Below are positions 48,257 through 57,505 of a DNA stretch of 64,000 bases, piece after piece (the stretch's first letter is position 1; every line of letters starts with the position of its first letter). The notes under the pieces were generated by a model. It searched no databases. It saw only the letters and a program-made list of their open reading frames with translations, and was not told where the DNA came from. The position numbers and the translations under genes were made by a program. The DNA is taken from the NCBI GenBank assembly GCA_963773155.1, contig CAVZAB010000022.1:1-64000 (forward strand). The letters are read 5' to 3'. The stretch comes from CAVZAB01 sp963773155. Lineage in GTDB: Bacteria > Pseudomonadota > Alphaproteobacteria > Rhizobiales > Beijerinckiaceae.

Positions 48257-49951
48257 CTACATGTTGGAATAGGCGGGGCCGCCGCCGCCTTCCGGTGGCA
48301 CCCAGGTGATATTTTGCGCGGGATCCTTGATGTCACAGGTCTTGCAATGCACGCAATTCTGGGCGTTGATGACGAAACGTGGTTCGGTTCGCGCCGTTTC
48401 GTTGCCGTAGACGATTTCATAGACGCCAGCTGGACAGTAAAGACGGGCCGGCTCGCCGTAGCGTGGCAAATTGCTGGCAACGGGCAGGCCCGCATCGGCC
48501 AGCCGCAGATGCAGGGGCTGGTCCTCTTCGTGGTTGGTGTTCGAGAGAAAGACCGAGGAGGGCTTGTCGAAAGACAGGCGCCCGTCGGGCTTGGGATAGT
48601 TGGGTGCACGGGCCTGGTCAAGCGGCTTCAAGGTGGCGAAATCGGGCTTCCCATGCGCCAAAGTGCCAAACAGAGAACGGCCGAAGAGTTCGTTGGTCCA
48701 CATGTCGAGCCCGCCGAGTGCTATCCCACCCAGCGTGCCAAATCTCGACCACAGCGGTTTGACGTTTCTCACCTTTTCGAGATCATGCCCGATTGGCGAA
48801 CTGCGCCAGCCGGCTTCGTATCCAACCAATTCGTCGCCGGCCCGCCCGGCAGCGAGCGCGCTCGCGACGTGTTCGGCGGCCAACATGCCGGAGAGCACTG
48901 CATTATGCGAGCCCTTGATGCGTGGCACGTTAACGAATCCGGCGGCGCAGCCGATGAGTGCGCCGCCCGGAAACGCCAATTTCGGGACTGATTGCCAGCC
49001 GCCCTCGGTGATCGCGCGGGCGCCGTAGCCGATCCGCTTGCCGCCCTCGAAAACCGATGCGATCATCGGATGCTGCTTGAAGCGTTGAAACTCGTCGAAG
49101 GGCGAAAGCGCGGGATTGTCGTAATTGAGATGCATGACAAAGCCGACCGAGACGAGATTGGCGTCGAAATGATAAAGAAATGAGCCGCCACCGGTCCGCC
49201 GGTCGAGCGGCCAGCCGAAAGTATGCTGGATCAGGCCCGGCTGGTGACGCAGCGGATCGATCTGCCATAGCTCTTTGAGGCCAATACCGTATTTCTGCGG
49301 CTCGCGACGGTCGGCAAGGCCAAACCGATGGATAACCTGTTTGCTCAGCGAGCCGCGCGCGCCTTCAGCCAAAAGAACATACTTGCCGCGCAATTCCATG
49401 CCCCGCGTAAAGGTTGCCTTCAGGCTGCCGTCCCTGGCAACACCCATGTCGCCGGTCGCGATGCCGCAGACCGCACCACTGGCGCTGTAAAGCAGCTCGC
49501 TTGCGGCAAAGCCCGGGTAGATCTCGACACCGAGCGCCTCGGCCCTAGTGCCGAGATAGCGGGCGACATTGCCCAGCGAACCGATGAAATTGCCGTTGTT
49601 GTCCATTAGTTTCGGCAACAGGAAATTGGGCAGCTTGATGCCGCCCGACGGGCCGAGAAAATAGAATTGGTCGGCGCTGACGACGGTCGTCAACGGCCGC
49701 TGCGGATCCATGCGCCAATCGGGAAGCAGCTGGTCGAGCCCGATCGGATCAATGACAGCGCCGGACAGGATATGAGCGCCGACCTCCGACCCCTTTTCGA
49801 CCACGACCACCGAAAGATCGGCAGCCAATTGCTTCAGCCGGATCGCCGCCGAAAGCCCGGCCGGGCCTGCTCCGACGATGACGACATCGTAATCCATCGC
49901 CTCGCGCGGCGGCCGCTCGCCGGGATCTGGTGACTCGGCCATTCCCACCAT
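48257..49951 (-). CDS. Electron transfer flavoprotein-ubiquinone oxidoreductase
   Basis: ETF-QO passes electrons from acyl-CoA dehydrogenases, via ETF, to ubiquinone at the inner membrane. The protein (564 residues from the ATG at 49951) has the FAD motif DYDVVIVGAGPAGLSAAIRL. Ubiquinone-binding segments lie in the middle, and C-terminal 4Fe-4S ligands are in CPAGVYEIVY and NCVHCKTCDIKDP. GAGGAG precedes the ATG at 49951 by 8 nt; an ATG at 49957 is also possible. It would serve the acyl-CoA dehydrogenase encoded at 27015. Confidence 0.95.
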   Translation of the reverse strand: MVGMAESPDPGERPPREAMDYDVVIVGAGPAGLSAAIRLKQLAADLSVVVVEKGSEVGAHILSGAVIDPIGLDQLLPDWRMDPQRPLTTVVSADQFYFLGPSGGIKLPNFLLPKLMDNNGNFIGSLGNVARYLGTRAEALGVEIYPGFAASELLYSASGAVCGIATGDMGVARDGSLKATFTRGMELRGKYVLLAEGARGSLSKQVIHRFGLADRREPQKYGIGLKELWQIDPLRHQPGLIQHTFGWPLDRRTGGGSFLYHFDANLVSVGFVMHLNYDNPALSPFDEFQRFKQHPMIASVFEGGKRIGYGARAITEGGWQSVPKLAFPGGALIGCAAGFVNVPRIKGSHNAVLSGMLAAEHVASALAAGRAGDELVGYEAGWRSSPIGHDLEKVRNVKPLWSRFGTLGGIALGGLDMWTNELFGRSLFGTLAHGKPDFATLKPLDQARAPNYPKPDGRLSFDKPSSVFLSNTNHEEDQPLHLRLADAGLPVASNLPRYGEPARLYCPAGVYEIVYGNETARTEPRFVINAQNCVHCKTCDIKDPAQNITWVPPEGGGGPAYSNM

Positions 49952-50060
49952 TGCCATATCTCCTCGGGCGGGATGTCGCCCTTGCGCTTTCAGCGCGCCG
50001 CGACACTCATAGGCGCGCAGCGACCATCGCGCAAACCGGGCGAAAGTGCTAGAAGGCCGC

Positions 50061-50915
50061 ATGTCCGGTAAAGCGCCACCGTCCGATGCCGATCTTGCCG
50101 ATCAGCTGCGTCATCTGTTGGTCTGGTATGCCGACATGGGTGCCGATGCGGCGCTCGATGCGGCGCCGCACGATCGGTTTTCGGAATCTTCGTCGCTAGA
50201 ACAGCCGCAGCCGATCGCCGTGCCCAGCACTCTAGTGCGATTGCCCGATCCGGCGCCGACAGGCGTCGCGATCGTCCGGCCAGCAGTTTTGCCGCCCGCC
50301 GCCGTCGCCGCGCGCAGCGCCGAAGAGACGGCGAGCGCCGCCCCGTCGCTCGCGGCGCTGCAGGCAGCCTGGGAAAAATTCGACGGCTGCGGTCTCAAGG
50401 CCACGGCGACGCGGCTGGTCTTCGGTGACGGCAATCCGGCGGCGCGACTGATGTTCATTGGTGAGGCGCCGGGCGCCGACGAGGACCGGCAGGGTCTGCC
50501 CTTTGTCGGACGGGCCGGCCAATTGTTGACCCGCATGCTGGCGGCAATCGGTCTCGAGCGGCAATCGGTCTACATCGCCAATGTCGTGCCCTGGCGTCCG
50601 CCCGGCAATCGTACCCCGACGCCGGCCGAAACGGCGGCCTGCCTGCCGTTCAGCCTCCGGCAGATTGCGCTGGTCGATCCCGATCTTTTGGTCTGTCTCG
50701 GCGGCTCGGCGGCCCAGGCCATTCTTGGCGCATGCGAGGGCATTACAAAAATACGCGGACGCTGGCAGGATCTGGAGATCGGCGGCGGCGACCGGCCGGT
50801 GCGCCGAATTCAGGCCATGGCGACCTTGCACCCCGCATATTTGTTGCGCCAACCGGCCCACAAGCGGATGGCCTGGCGTGATTTCCGCGAAATCGCCAAG
50901 CGCCTCGGCCATTAG
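50061..50915 (+). CDS. Uracil-DNA glycosylase, family 4-like, lacking two Fe-S cysteines
   Basis: The 284-residue protein has a variable N-terminal third (about 1-100) and then a family 4-like core: GEAPGADEDRQGLPFVGRAG (motif 1, about 140-159), VVPWRPPGNRTPTPAE and HPAYLLRQPAHKRMAWRD (motif 2). The 4Fe-4S ligands of thermophilic family 4 enzymes are C-x2-C, C-RPP and a later C. Here the first pair reads FDGC and the third reads PWRPP, so two of four are missing. Uracil removal is likely, but the cluster is probably absent. It is divergent from the ETF-QO gene. Confidence 0.88.
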   Translation: MSGKAPPSDADLADQLRHLLVWYADMGADAALDAAPHDRFSESSSLEQPQPIAVPSTLVRLPDPAPTGVAIVRPAVLPPAAVAARSAEETASAAPSLAALQAAWEKFDGCGLKATATRLVFGDGNPAARLMFIGEAPGADEDRQGLPFVGRAGQLLTRMLAAIGLERQSVYIANVVPWRPPGNRTPTPAETAACLPFSLRQIALVDPDLLVCLGGSAAQAILGACEGITKIRGRWQDLEIGGGDRPVRRIQAMATLHPAYLLRQPAHKRMAWRDFREIAKRLGH

Positions 50916-51018
50916 CGCCGCCAGGTCGCCAACCGATTTCCGGGTTGCCCCTACTCAAACGACACCGGCACTGCTAGATAGGTTGCGCGTACAGCGCCGC
51001 GCGGCGATGGAGAATGGC

Positions 51019-51915
51019 ATGAGGTGGGGAGACTATCGGCAGTCCGATAATGTCGAAGATCGCCGCGGCGATAGCGGCGGCGGCATGATGTCGTCGCTCG
51101 GCGGCGGCGGCCGGCTCGGCATCGGCACCGTCATCATCCTGGGGCTGATCGGTTATATTTTTGGCATCGATCCGCGCATCCTGATCGGCGGCGCCACGCT
51201 GGTGACTGGATTGGGGGGCAGCAGCTCGCAGACCGCCCCCGCGCCGAGCAATGCGCCGACTGGGGCGCCGACCGATCAGATGGGGCGATTTGTCGCGACG
51301 GTGCTGGCGCAAACCGAGGACGTCTGGAGCCAGGTCCTTCCGGCCCAGGCCAACATCCGCTACGTCAAGCCGCCGATCGTGCTGTTTTCTGGTTCGACCC
51401 GCTCGGGCTGCGGCCAGGCCCAATCGGCTATGGGCCCATTCTATTGCCCGATCGATCAGAAGGTCTATCTCGATACGTCGTTCTTCGACGACATGAAGCG
51501 CAAACTCGGCGGTGGCGGCGACTTTGCCTATGCCTATGTCGTTGCCCATGAAGTCGGTCATCACGTCGAAAATCTGCTCGGGATCCTGCCGCGCGTCCAA
51601 CAGGCGCAGGAGCGGGCCGCGACGCGCCAGGAGACCAATCAATTATCGGTTCGGGTCGAATTGCTGGCCGATTGCCTGGCTGGCGTCTGGGCGGCCAACG
51701 GCAACCAGCAGTTTCAATTGCTGGAACCTGGCGACATCGAGAAAGGCATGGCGACGGCGCAGGCGATCGGTGATGACCGGCTGCAGAAGCAATCGCAGGG
51801 CTATGTGGTGCCCGACAGTTTCACGCATGGCGCAGCAGCGCAGCGCCAGCAGGCGCTGACCCTCGGCCTGAAGACCGGAAAGATCGACGATTGTCGCCGC
51901 GCCGTTCAGCTTTGA
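51019..51915 (+). CDS. Neutral zinc metallopeptidase (YpfJ family)
   Basis: The 298-residue protein starts MRWGDYRQSDNVEDRRGD, typical of the YpfJ family. A membrane segment follows (IGTVIILGLIGYIFGI), then a metallopeptidase-like domain with HEVGHHVEN (HExxH, about 180) and a downstream Glu in RVELLADCLAGVWA. Substrates are unknown. The ATG at 51019 has GGAGA about 6 nt before it; one at 51007 is also in frame. It lies about 100 nt after the glycosylase gene. Confidence 0.93.
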   Translation: MRWGDYRQSDNVEDRRGDSGGGMMSSLGGGGRLGIGTVIILGLIGYIFGIDPRILIGGATLVTGLGGSSSQTAPAPSNAPTGAPTDQMGRFVATVLAQTEDVWSQVLPAQANIRYVKPPIVLFSGSTRSGCGQAQSAMGPFYCPIDQKVYLDTSFFDDMKRKLGGGGDFAYAYVVAHEVGHHVENLLGILPRVQQAQERAATRQETNQLSVRVELLADCLAGVWAANGNQQFQLLEPGDIEKGMATAQAIGDDRLQKQSQGYVVPDSFTHGAAAQRQQALTLGLKTGKIDDCRRAVQL

Positions 51916-51955
51916 CAGGGACACCGGACCGCGCTAGCCGGCGGGGCGGATAGCC

Positions 51956-52531
51956 GTGCCGGGACTCGACGATAGCCGCAGTTTCGTGCCTTTGGCGATC
52001 GCCGTGCTGACGGTCTCCGATACGCGTGGCATAGAGGATGATCGCTCGGGCGACCTGATCGCGGCCCGGTTGTGCGAAGCTGGTCATCATCTGGCGGCGC
52101 GCGCCATCGTCAGGGATGAGGCGAGCGATATTGCCGCCAAGGTGCGCGAGTACATTGCCGATCCCGGCATCGACGTGGTGATCACGACGGGCGGCACGGG
52201 CTTCACCGGGCGCGACGTCACACCGGAAGCGATCGAGCCCCTGTTCGACAAGCGGATGGACGGTTTTGCAATCCTCTTCCATCAGATTTCTTTTGGCAAA
52301 ATCGGCACCTCTACCATCCAGTCGCGAGCCACCGCCGGGGTTGGCGGCGGCACGTATATCTTTGTGCTGCCGGGCTCGCCGGGTGCCTGCCGGGATGCCT
52401 GGGACGGCATTTTGGCCCAACAGCTCGACTACCGCCACCGTCCCTGCAATTTCGTCGAAATTCTGCCGCGGCTCGACGAACATTTGAAACGCGGTCAGCC
52501 CAACCGCAAATCGGCCGCGCAGCCGTCATAG
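51956..52531 (+). CDS. moaB: Molybdenum cofactor biosynthesis protein B (MoaB)
   Basis: MoaB/MogA-type proteins adenylylate molybdopterin before molybdenum insertion. The 191-residue protein has VLTVSDTRGIEDDRSGD near the start, DVVITTGGTGFTGRDVTPEA (about 75-94) and VLPGSPGACRDAWDGIL. The start is GTG at 51956. No other molybdenum cofactor gene is in the window. Its 3' end overlaps the convergent glycosyltransferase-like gene by 37 nt. Confidence 0.92.
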   Translation: MPGLDDSRSFVPLAIAVLTVSDTRGIEDDRSGDLIAARLCEAGHHLAARAIVRDEASDIAAKVREYIADPGIDVVITTGGTGFTGRDVTPEAIEPLFDKRMDGFAILFHQISFGKIGTSTIQSRATAGVGGGTYIFVLPGSPGACRDAWDGILAQQLDYRHRPCNFVEILPRLDEHLKRGQPNRKSAAQPS

Positions 52532-53013
52532 ATGTTGTGGCGGACCTTTGTCACCAGCCGGTAGACCTGGGCCGGCCAAGCAGGTTCGATGGCCGCGATG
52601 CATTGACGCGGAATGACGACGGCAGCGATCCGATTGATGGCAGGTTCAAACCAGCTGGAAATAACCGCAAGGCCGCGCCGCCGGCGCGGCAGGCGAAATA
52701 GAGCCGCCCCAGACCCAGCGGCGGCGAGACTTTCGCGCAGGCGCCCGCTCCACGGCTCCACCATGACAATCCCGGGACGCAAGAACATCAGCCACTCGCC
52801 GCGCAAGCCGACAAGCGCGGCAGCCCGAATATCCCCATGCCCGCAATAGCGGCAGCCGCTTTCGTCGCAGAGGGCCGCGAGGCCCGGATCGGCGCAGGCA
52901 TCGATCAAGGTGACATCGCGGACGAGCCCGCTGACGACGCCGGGTACGAGCGATGCCAAAGTTTCACCAATCGCCCGCTCCCTCGCCTCGAACGGGATCA
53001 AGACAGATAGCAT
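52495..53013 (-). CDS. Glycosyltransferase family 2-like protein, short
   Basis: The 172-residue protein opens MLSVLIPFEARERAIGETLA and continues GLVRDVTLIDACADPGL, a shortened GT2 nucleotide-sugar-binding pattern. GEWLMFLRPGIVMVEP resembles the position of the GT2 DxD segment, but no clear DxD is seen. It is about half of a normal GT2, so catalysis is doubtful. Similar short proteins beside moaB occur in related bacteria as far as I recall. It overlaps the moaB tail by 37 nt and follows pncB by 22 nt. Confidence 0.65.
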   Translation of the reverse strand: MLSVLIPFEARERAIGETLASLVPGVVSGLVRDVTLIDACADPGLAALCDESGCRYCGHGDIRAAALVGLRGEWLMFLRPGIVMVEPWSGRLRESLAAAGSGAALFRLPRRRRGLAVISSWFEPAINRIAAVVIPRQCIAAIEPAWPAQVYRLVTKVRHNIYDGCAADLRLG

Positions 53014-53035
53014 TGACGCTCCCGCATCCCTCCTC

Positions 53036-54349
53036 TCAAACGCTGACCGCATGCGATGCCATGCCGCTGGTGCCGAAAATCCGCCGGTAGCGGTCGACTT
53101 CGACCTGCGGACCGGTCGCCTTTTCCCAATTGTCCGAAAGTTTGACAGCCGGCCGGCCGCCAGCATCGACCACCTTGCAGACCAGCGAAATAGCCTTCAG
53201 CGCATCGTCCGCGCCATTCGGCACGCAGCCCTTGAAATCATTGGTCAGGTTGGTGCCCCAACCGATCGAGACATTGACCCTGTTACGGAAATGGCGGACT
53301 GCGGTCTCGATCGTATCGATATCCATACCGTCCGAGAAGACCAGGAGCTTGTCACGCGGATCGCGGCCGCGCGAGCGCCACCACGTGATCAATTCCTCGC
53401 CGCCTTCGATTGGCGGCTTCGAATCCGGGCGGGCGCCCTTCCAGTCTGCCACCCAATCCGGCGCGCGCGCCAGAAAAGACGTGCTTCCGAACGCATCGGG
53501 CAGGATGACGAGAAGATTGCCCCCATACATCTTGGCCCAATCGCCAAGCACCGCATAAGGCGACCAGCGGAGCGCCTCGTCGTCGGCCGCCGTCGCGGCA
53601 TAGACCATCGGCAGTTCATGGCCGTTGGTGCCGATCGCCTCGAGCCCGGTATCCATCGCAAGCTTGACGTTGGAGGTTCCGATGAAACTCTCGCCTAGCC
53701 CTTCTTGTAGGGCCTCGACACACCAGCGCTGCCACAAGAACCCGTGCCGCCGCCGGGTGCCGAAGTCCGATACACGCAGCACGCCCTCTCGATTCAGCTG
53801 TCGTAGCCGTTCGACCTTGAGCCAGAGCTTCGCCTTGGCGCGGGCATAAAGAACGTCCAATTCGAACCGGCTCATCGTCCGCGTCGCGGCCCGGGCGCGC
53901 AGCTCGTTGATGATCGAAAGAGCAGGAATTTCCCACATCGTCGTCTCGGTCCAGGGCCCTTCGAAACGCAGCTCGAATTGTCCATCGCGATTGCGCAATT
54001 CGTAGGCCGGCAACCGGAAATTGGCTAACCAGTCGATGAAACCGGGTTCGAAAATCTGTTTGGTCCCGTAGAAACTATTGCCGGCAAGCCAGATCAGCTC
54101 GTTCTTGGCGATACGGAGGCCGCGGGCGTGATCAAGCTGGTCGATCAGCTCAGCTTCCTCAACAATCTCGGCGACACGAACCCGGCTCGTCCGGTTAATG
54201 ACCTCGAAAGTCACCCGCCGGCGCGGATGCAATTTCCAAATCATCTGTAGCATTAATAGCTTATAAAAATCAGTGTCGAGCAATGTCCGGATAATCGGAT
54301 CGATGCGAAACGTGTGATTGTAGACTCGCCCGGCGATGTCAATGGCCAT
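53036..54349 (-). CDS. pncB: Nicotinate phosphoribosyltransferase
   Basis: PncB converts nicotinate and PRPP to nicotinate mononucleotide in NAD salvage. The 437 residues include the family start LLDTDFYKLLMLQMIWKLHP and GTRRRHGFLWQRWCVEALQE. GTSNVKLAMDTGLEAIGTNG and LVFSDGMDIDTIETAVRHF follow. GAGGAAGGA lies just before the ATG at 54349, so that start is preferred over one 24 nt upstream. The gene is preceded by 255 nt without a recognised gene. Confidence 0.96.
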   Translation of the reverse strand: MAIDIAGRVYNHTFRIDPIIRTLLDTDFYKLLMLQMIWKLHPRRRVTFEVINRTSRVRVAEIVEEAELIDQLDHARGLRIAKNELIWLAGNSFYGTKQIFEPGFIDWLANFRLPAYELRNRDGQFELRFEGPWTETTMWEIPALSIINELRARAATRTMSRFELDVLYARAKAKLWLKVERLRQLNREGVLRVSDFGTRRRHGFLWQRWCVEALQEGLGESFIGTSNVKLAMDTGLEAIGTNGHELPMVYAATAADDEALRWSPYAVLGDWAKMYGGNLLVILPDAFGSTSFLARAPDWVADWKGARPDSKPPIEGGEELITWWRSRGRDPRDKLLVFSDGMDIDTIETAVRHFRNRVNVSIGWGTNLTNDFKGCVPNGADDALKAISLVCKVVDAGGRPAVKLSDNWEKATGPQVEVDRYRRIFGTSGMASHAVSV

Positions 54350-54588
54350 GGTTCCTTCCTCGCCGCAGCGCAAGTCCGATCCGCCCTACAGGCAGACCAG
54401 CGCCCTGCCCCGGCCGTCGGCGGCCGAAGCGATACGAGCCCCGGACCCAGCCACCCGCGCTCGAGTTTTCTCGCATAGCCACAAGTTCGGGTAAATGGGG
54501 TCAGGCGGAGGCCGATTCTGCTAGACCCAAGCGGCAGGTCGACGGGGCCTCCGCCGAGCCCGCCGCGGCATACCCTTATTGCGGCCAA

Positions 54589-54603
54589 TCGCCGCTGCGG
54601 CGA
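54589..54603. terminator. GC-rich inverted repeat just after the small exported-protein gene
   Basis: TCGCCGCTGCGGCGA pairs with itself around a central T and lies 1 nt beyond the stop codon at 54605. On the minus strand it would form a hairpin directly after the reading frame. No T run follows, so terminator function is uncertain. Confidence 0.3.
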
Positions 54604-54604
54604 G

Positions 54605-54886
54605 TTACCAACGCCGCCAGCAGCGGTAGGGACCACAAGCCCAGCCTGGCCGAAAGGAATAGGGACGATAATAGAAGGGCGCTGGTCGATAATAATAAGG
54701 CCGGTAATAGGCGCTCGGCTGCCAATAGCACCGATAGGGCCCGCAGACATAGCGCACCGGTTCAAGCTGCGAGGCGGCGGCCCGCTTAGCCGGAGCGACT
54801 GCGCTGGGCATTGCCGTAGCGCCGCGCGGCGCGACGGCCAGAGTGAATGCAAGCACGGCGGCAGAGGCAAATACGATCTTGCGCAT
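54605..54886 (-). CDS. Small exported Tyr/Arg/Pro-rich protein with two CGPYRC motifs
   Basis: The 93-residue precursor has a signal peptide (MRKIVFASAAVLAFTLAVAP, cleavage near GATA). The mature part carries CGPYRCYW at about 48-55, then a YRP-rich stretch (SAYYRPYYYRPAPFYYRP), and ends WACGPYRCWRRW. The two identical CGPYRC motifs flank the repeat symmetrically. I do not recognise a named family; similar small aromatic-Arg-rich exported proteins exist in Hyphomicrobiales. It stands alone, divergent from the radical SAM gene. Confidence 0.7.
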   Translation of the reverse strand: MRKIVFASAAVLAFTLAVAPRGATAMPSAVAPAKRAAASQLEPVRYVCGPYRCYWQPSAYYRPYYYRPAPFYYRPYSFRPGWACGPYRCWRRW

Positions 54887-55045
54887 GAAAGGTTCATTCC
54901 TTGCGATGTGATGCGGCTGACGCAGTGTCATGCCGCTGACCTGTATAGAGGCTGAACGGCAATCGCATCTGTTCTCGACCCTGATTAGGCCTTGACGCGA
55001 CTTGTTTTGTTCTCTATTTGTTCTGATCCAATCAGGAAATGAGCG

Positions 55046-56198
55046 ATGATCCGGCCTGCCCGCGTTTTCGAAAGCCAGCGTGAACCCCGCCCGCCGGAGC
55101 CGCAACGCGGCCGCGGTGCCTTGACCAACCGGAGTGGCCGATTTGAACCGCAGCAGCGTCAGACGATCGAGGATGGCTGGTCGGAGCCGGCACCAACCGG
55201 GCCATTCAAAACCGAGGTCACGCTCGAGCGCGCCAAATCGGTCATCACCCGCAATAAATCGCCGGACATTGCCTTCGATCGTTCGATCAACCCGTTTCGC
55301 GGCTGCGAACATGGTTGTGTCTATTGTTTTGCCCGTCCGAACTCACGCCTATATGGGGTTGTCGCCCGGCCTTGATTTCGAATCGCGGCTGTTCGTCAAG
55401 GATGGGGCTGCGGCGCTGCTTGAACGCGAGCTCGCGGCGCCAGGCTACCAACCGAAAACCATTGCGATCGGCACCAATACCGATCCTTACCAGCCAATCG
55501 AGCGGCGTTATCGGGTGATGCGTTCGCTGCTCGAAGTTCTGGCCCGAACCAATCACCCTGTCGGCATCGTCACCAAATCTGCCGGCATTACCCGCGACAT
55601 CGACATTCTCGCGCCGATGGCACGGCTGGGGCTGGTCAAGGTCGCGATGTCGATCACCACGCTCGACCCGGAGCTCGCCCGCCAGATGGAACCGCGCGCG
55701 GCGGCGCCGCACTTGCGCCTTGCGGCGCTGGCCGAACTCGCCAAGGCGGGCATTCCGACCAGCGTCATGGTCGCCCCGGTTATCCCCTCGATCAACGATC
55801 CGGAAATTGAGGCCATTCTCGCGGCGGCCCGGGCTGCTGGCGCACGCGAGGCCGGCTATGTGATGCTGCGCCTGCCGCTCGAAGTCCGCGACCTTTTCCG
55901 CGAATGGCTGCTCGCCCATCATCCCGACAAGCTGCGCCACGTTATGTCGCTCGTGCGGTCGGTGCACGCCGGCAAGGATTACAATTCGGCGTTCGGGACG
56001 CGGATGAAGGGGTCTGGCCCCTATGCCTGGATGATCGGCCGGCGGTTCGAAATCGCGGCTGAAAGGCTCGGGCTTAACCGGACCCGAACCAGGCTGCGAG
56101 CCGACCTGTTCGTCCGGCCGAGGAACCGGGGCGAACAACTCGACATGTTTGCCCTACATGCGCACGACCCCGAAATGCACCAGAAACCAGGCGCATGA
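55046..56198 (+). pseudogene. PA0069 family radical SAM protein, interrupted by a 1-nt insertion
   Basis: The first frame carries INPFRGCEHGCVYCFARP, whose C-x3-C-x2-C would bind the radical SAM 4Fe-4S cluster. It then goes off frame at 55340, where CCGAACTCACGCC has one A too many. In the next frame the protein continues THAYMGLSPGLDFE and AIGTNTDPYQPIERRYR to TRMKGSGPYAWMIGRRF. Corrected, it is 383 residues, a normal length for this family, which resembles spore photoproduct lyase-like enzymes of unknown substrate. As read it is disrupted; a sequencing error is plausible. Confidence 0.85.
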
Positions 56199-56744
56199 CC
56201 CGGCAACGGCGGCCAGAAAGACTAGATAGGCCAGACCGCCGCCGATCCATTTACCGCGCTTAACTGCCGGTCGCGACTCGATCAGGGGGCGCACCGGCTC
56301 GGTCGCGATAGCGCTGCGCGGCTGGACCGACCTTTCGCTGCCAGTCTCCTCGGCCCGTTGGCGCGTCAGAGCGGCCGCGGCAAGCTCCCGGTAATTGGCG
56401 AGGCGGCGATCGGTCAATTCGCCGAGCACATAGGCGTTCAATTCGTCGGCATTCGGCAGGCGTCCACAGGATTTCTCAAATACGGCCAGCCATTCGAGCC
56501 GCTGGCGTTCGAAAATCGCGAAGGCAAGGAGGCCGATGACGTCGTCCTCGCTACGGACCAGTTTGGCAAATTGGCCGACCCGCTCTACTGGGGCCGGATC
56601 GCCATTTGCGGCGACCGGGCGCGGCAATTCGCCATGCCCCGCCCGCTCGAACCGGAGCGGCCGCGCTAGCGGCAGACCGCCCGGGCTGAGGACCTCCACG
56701 CTCGTCAGTTTCGGCGCTTCAGCCGGCGTGTCGTTGCTAGCCAT
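56154..56744 (-). CDS. Hypothetical protein with C-terminal membrane anchor
   Basis: The 196-residue protein has a soluble helical region (about 70-145: LAFAIFERQRLEWLAVFEKS, LTDRRLANYRELAAAALTRQ), a polar linker, and one hydrophobic segment at the end (GLAYLVFLAAVAGSCAWFLV). It is probably a tail-anchored inner-membrane protein facing the cytosol. I know no function. Its 3' end overlaps the convergent radical SAM gene by 45 nt. It is divergent from rnhB across about 150 nt. Confidence 0.65.
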   Translation of the reverse strand: MASNDTPAEAPKLTSVEVLSPGGLPLARPLRFERAGHGELPRPVAANGDPAPVERVGQFAKLVRSEDDVIGLLAFAIFERQRLEWLAVFEKSCGRLPNADELNAYVLGELTDRRLANYRELAAAALTRQRAEETGSERSVQPRSAIATEPVRPLIESRPAVKRGKWIGGGLAYLVFLAAVAGSCAWFLVHFGVVRM

Positions 56745-56891
56745 CGCACATCCCCGCTCCCTCGCCGGCAAGGCGCCGCCCGTGCCGGCGCCCAGCCTGC
56801 CCATTTCAGGCTGGGCAATCACACCAAATTCGACCAGACTTCGCGTCTGGCCGCACCAATTCGAACCGTTCGACCGGTGCCGAGGGGCGAC

Positions 56892-57497
56892 ATGGAACGG
56901 CCCAACTTCAGCATCGAATCCCGCCTGCTCGCCCGGGGCATTTGGCCGGTCGCCGGCACCGACGAGGCCGGCCGCGGACCGCTCGCCGGACCGGTGAGCG
57001 TCGCCGCTGTCATCCTCGACCCGACCAATCTTCCACAAGGTCTCGACGATTCCAAGCGGCTCAACCGGCATCAACGCGAGGAATTGTTCGAAAGCATCAC
57101 CAACGCGGCCCTCGCCATCGCCGTGGCCTTCGCGCCGGCCCAGGACATTGATGCCATCAACATCCGTGCAGCGAGCCTGCTCGGGATGGCGCAGGCGGTA
57201 CGGGCGCTGGCACTGCGGCCGGCCTATGTCCTGGTCGACGGTCGCGACCTGCCGCACAATCTCGATGTCCCGGCCGAGGCCATCATTGGCGGAGACGGTA
57301 TTGCGGCCTCGATCGCCGCGGCTTCAATCATCGCCAAAGTCACCCGCGACCGGTTGATGGCGCGGCTCGATCAGCATTGCCCGGGCTATGAGTTCGCCCG
57401 CCATGCCGGTTATGCGACGGCTCGCCATCGCGCCGCGGTGCTAAACCTTGGCCTGTCGGCTTTCCATCGGCGCAGCTTTCGCTCCGGCCTCGCCTGA
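56892..57497 (+). CDS. rnhB: Ribonuclease HII
   Basis: RNase HII cleaves RNA in RNA-DNA hybrids and removes misincorporated ribonucleotides. The 201 residues include the catalytic DEAGRG in GTDEAGRGPLAGPVSVAAV (about 23-41), another acidic site in YVLVDGRDLP, and ASIIAKVTRDRLM. The ATG at 56892 has AGGGG a few nt upstream; a GTG 15 nt earlier is less likely. ccrM follows 177 nt downstream, the usual Hyphomicrobiales order. Confidence 0.95.
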   Translation: MERPNFSIESRLLARGIWPVAGTDEAGRGPLAGPVSVAAVILDPTNLPQGLDDSKRLNRHQREELFESITNAALAIAVAFAPAQDIDAINIRAASLLGMAQAVRALALRPAYVLVDGRDLPHNLDVPAEAIIGGDGIAASIAAASIIAKVTRDRLMARLDQHCPGYEFARHAGYATARHRAAVLNLGLSAFHRRSFRSGLA

Positions 57498-57505
57498 GCG
57501 CAATG

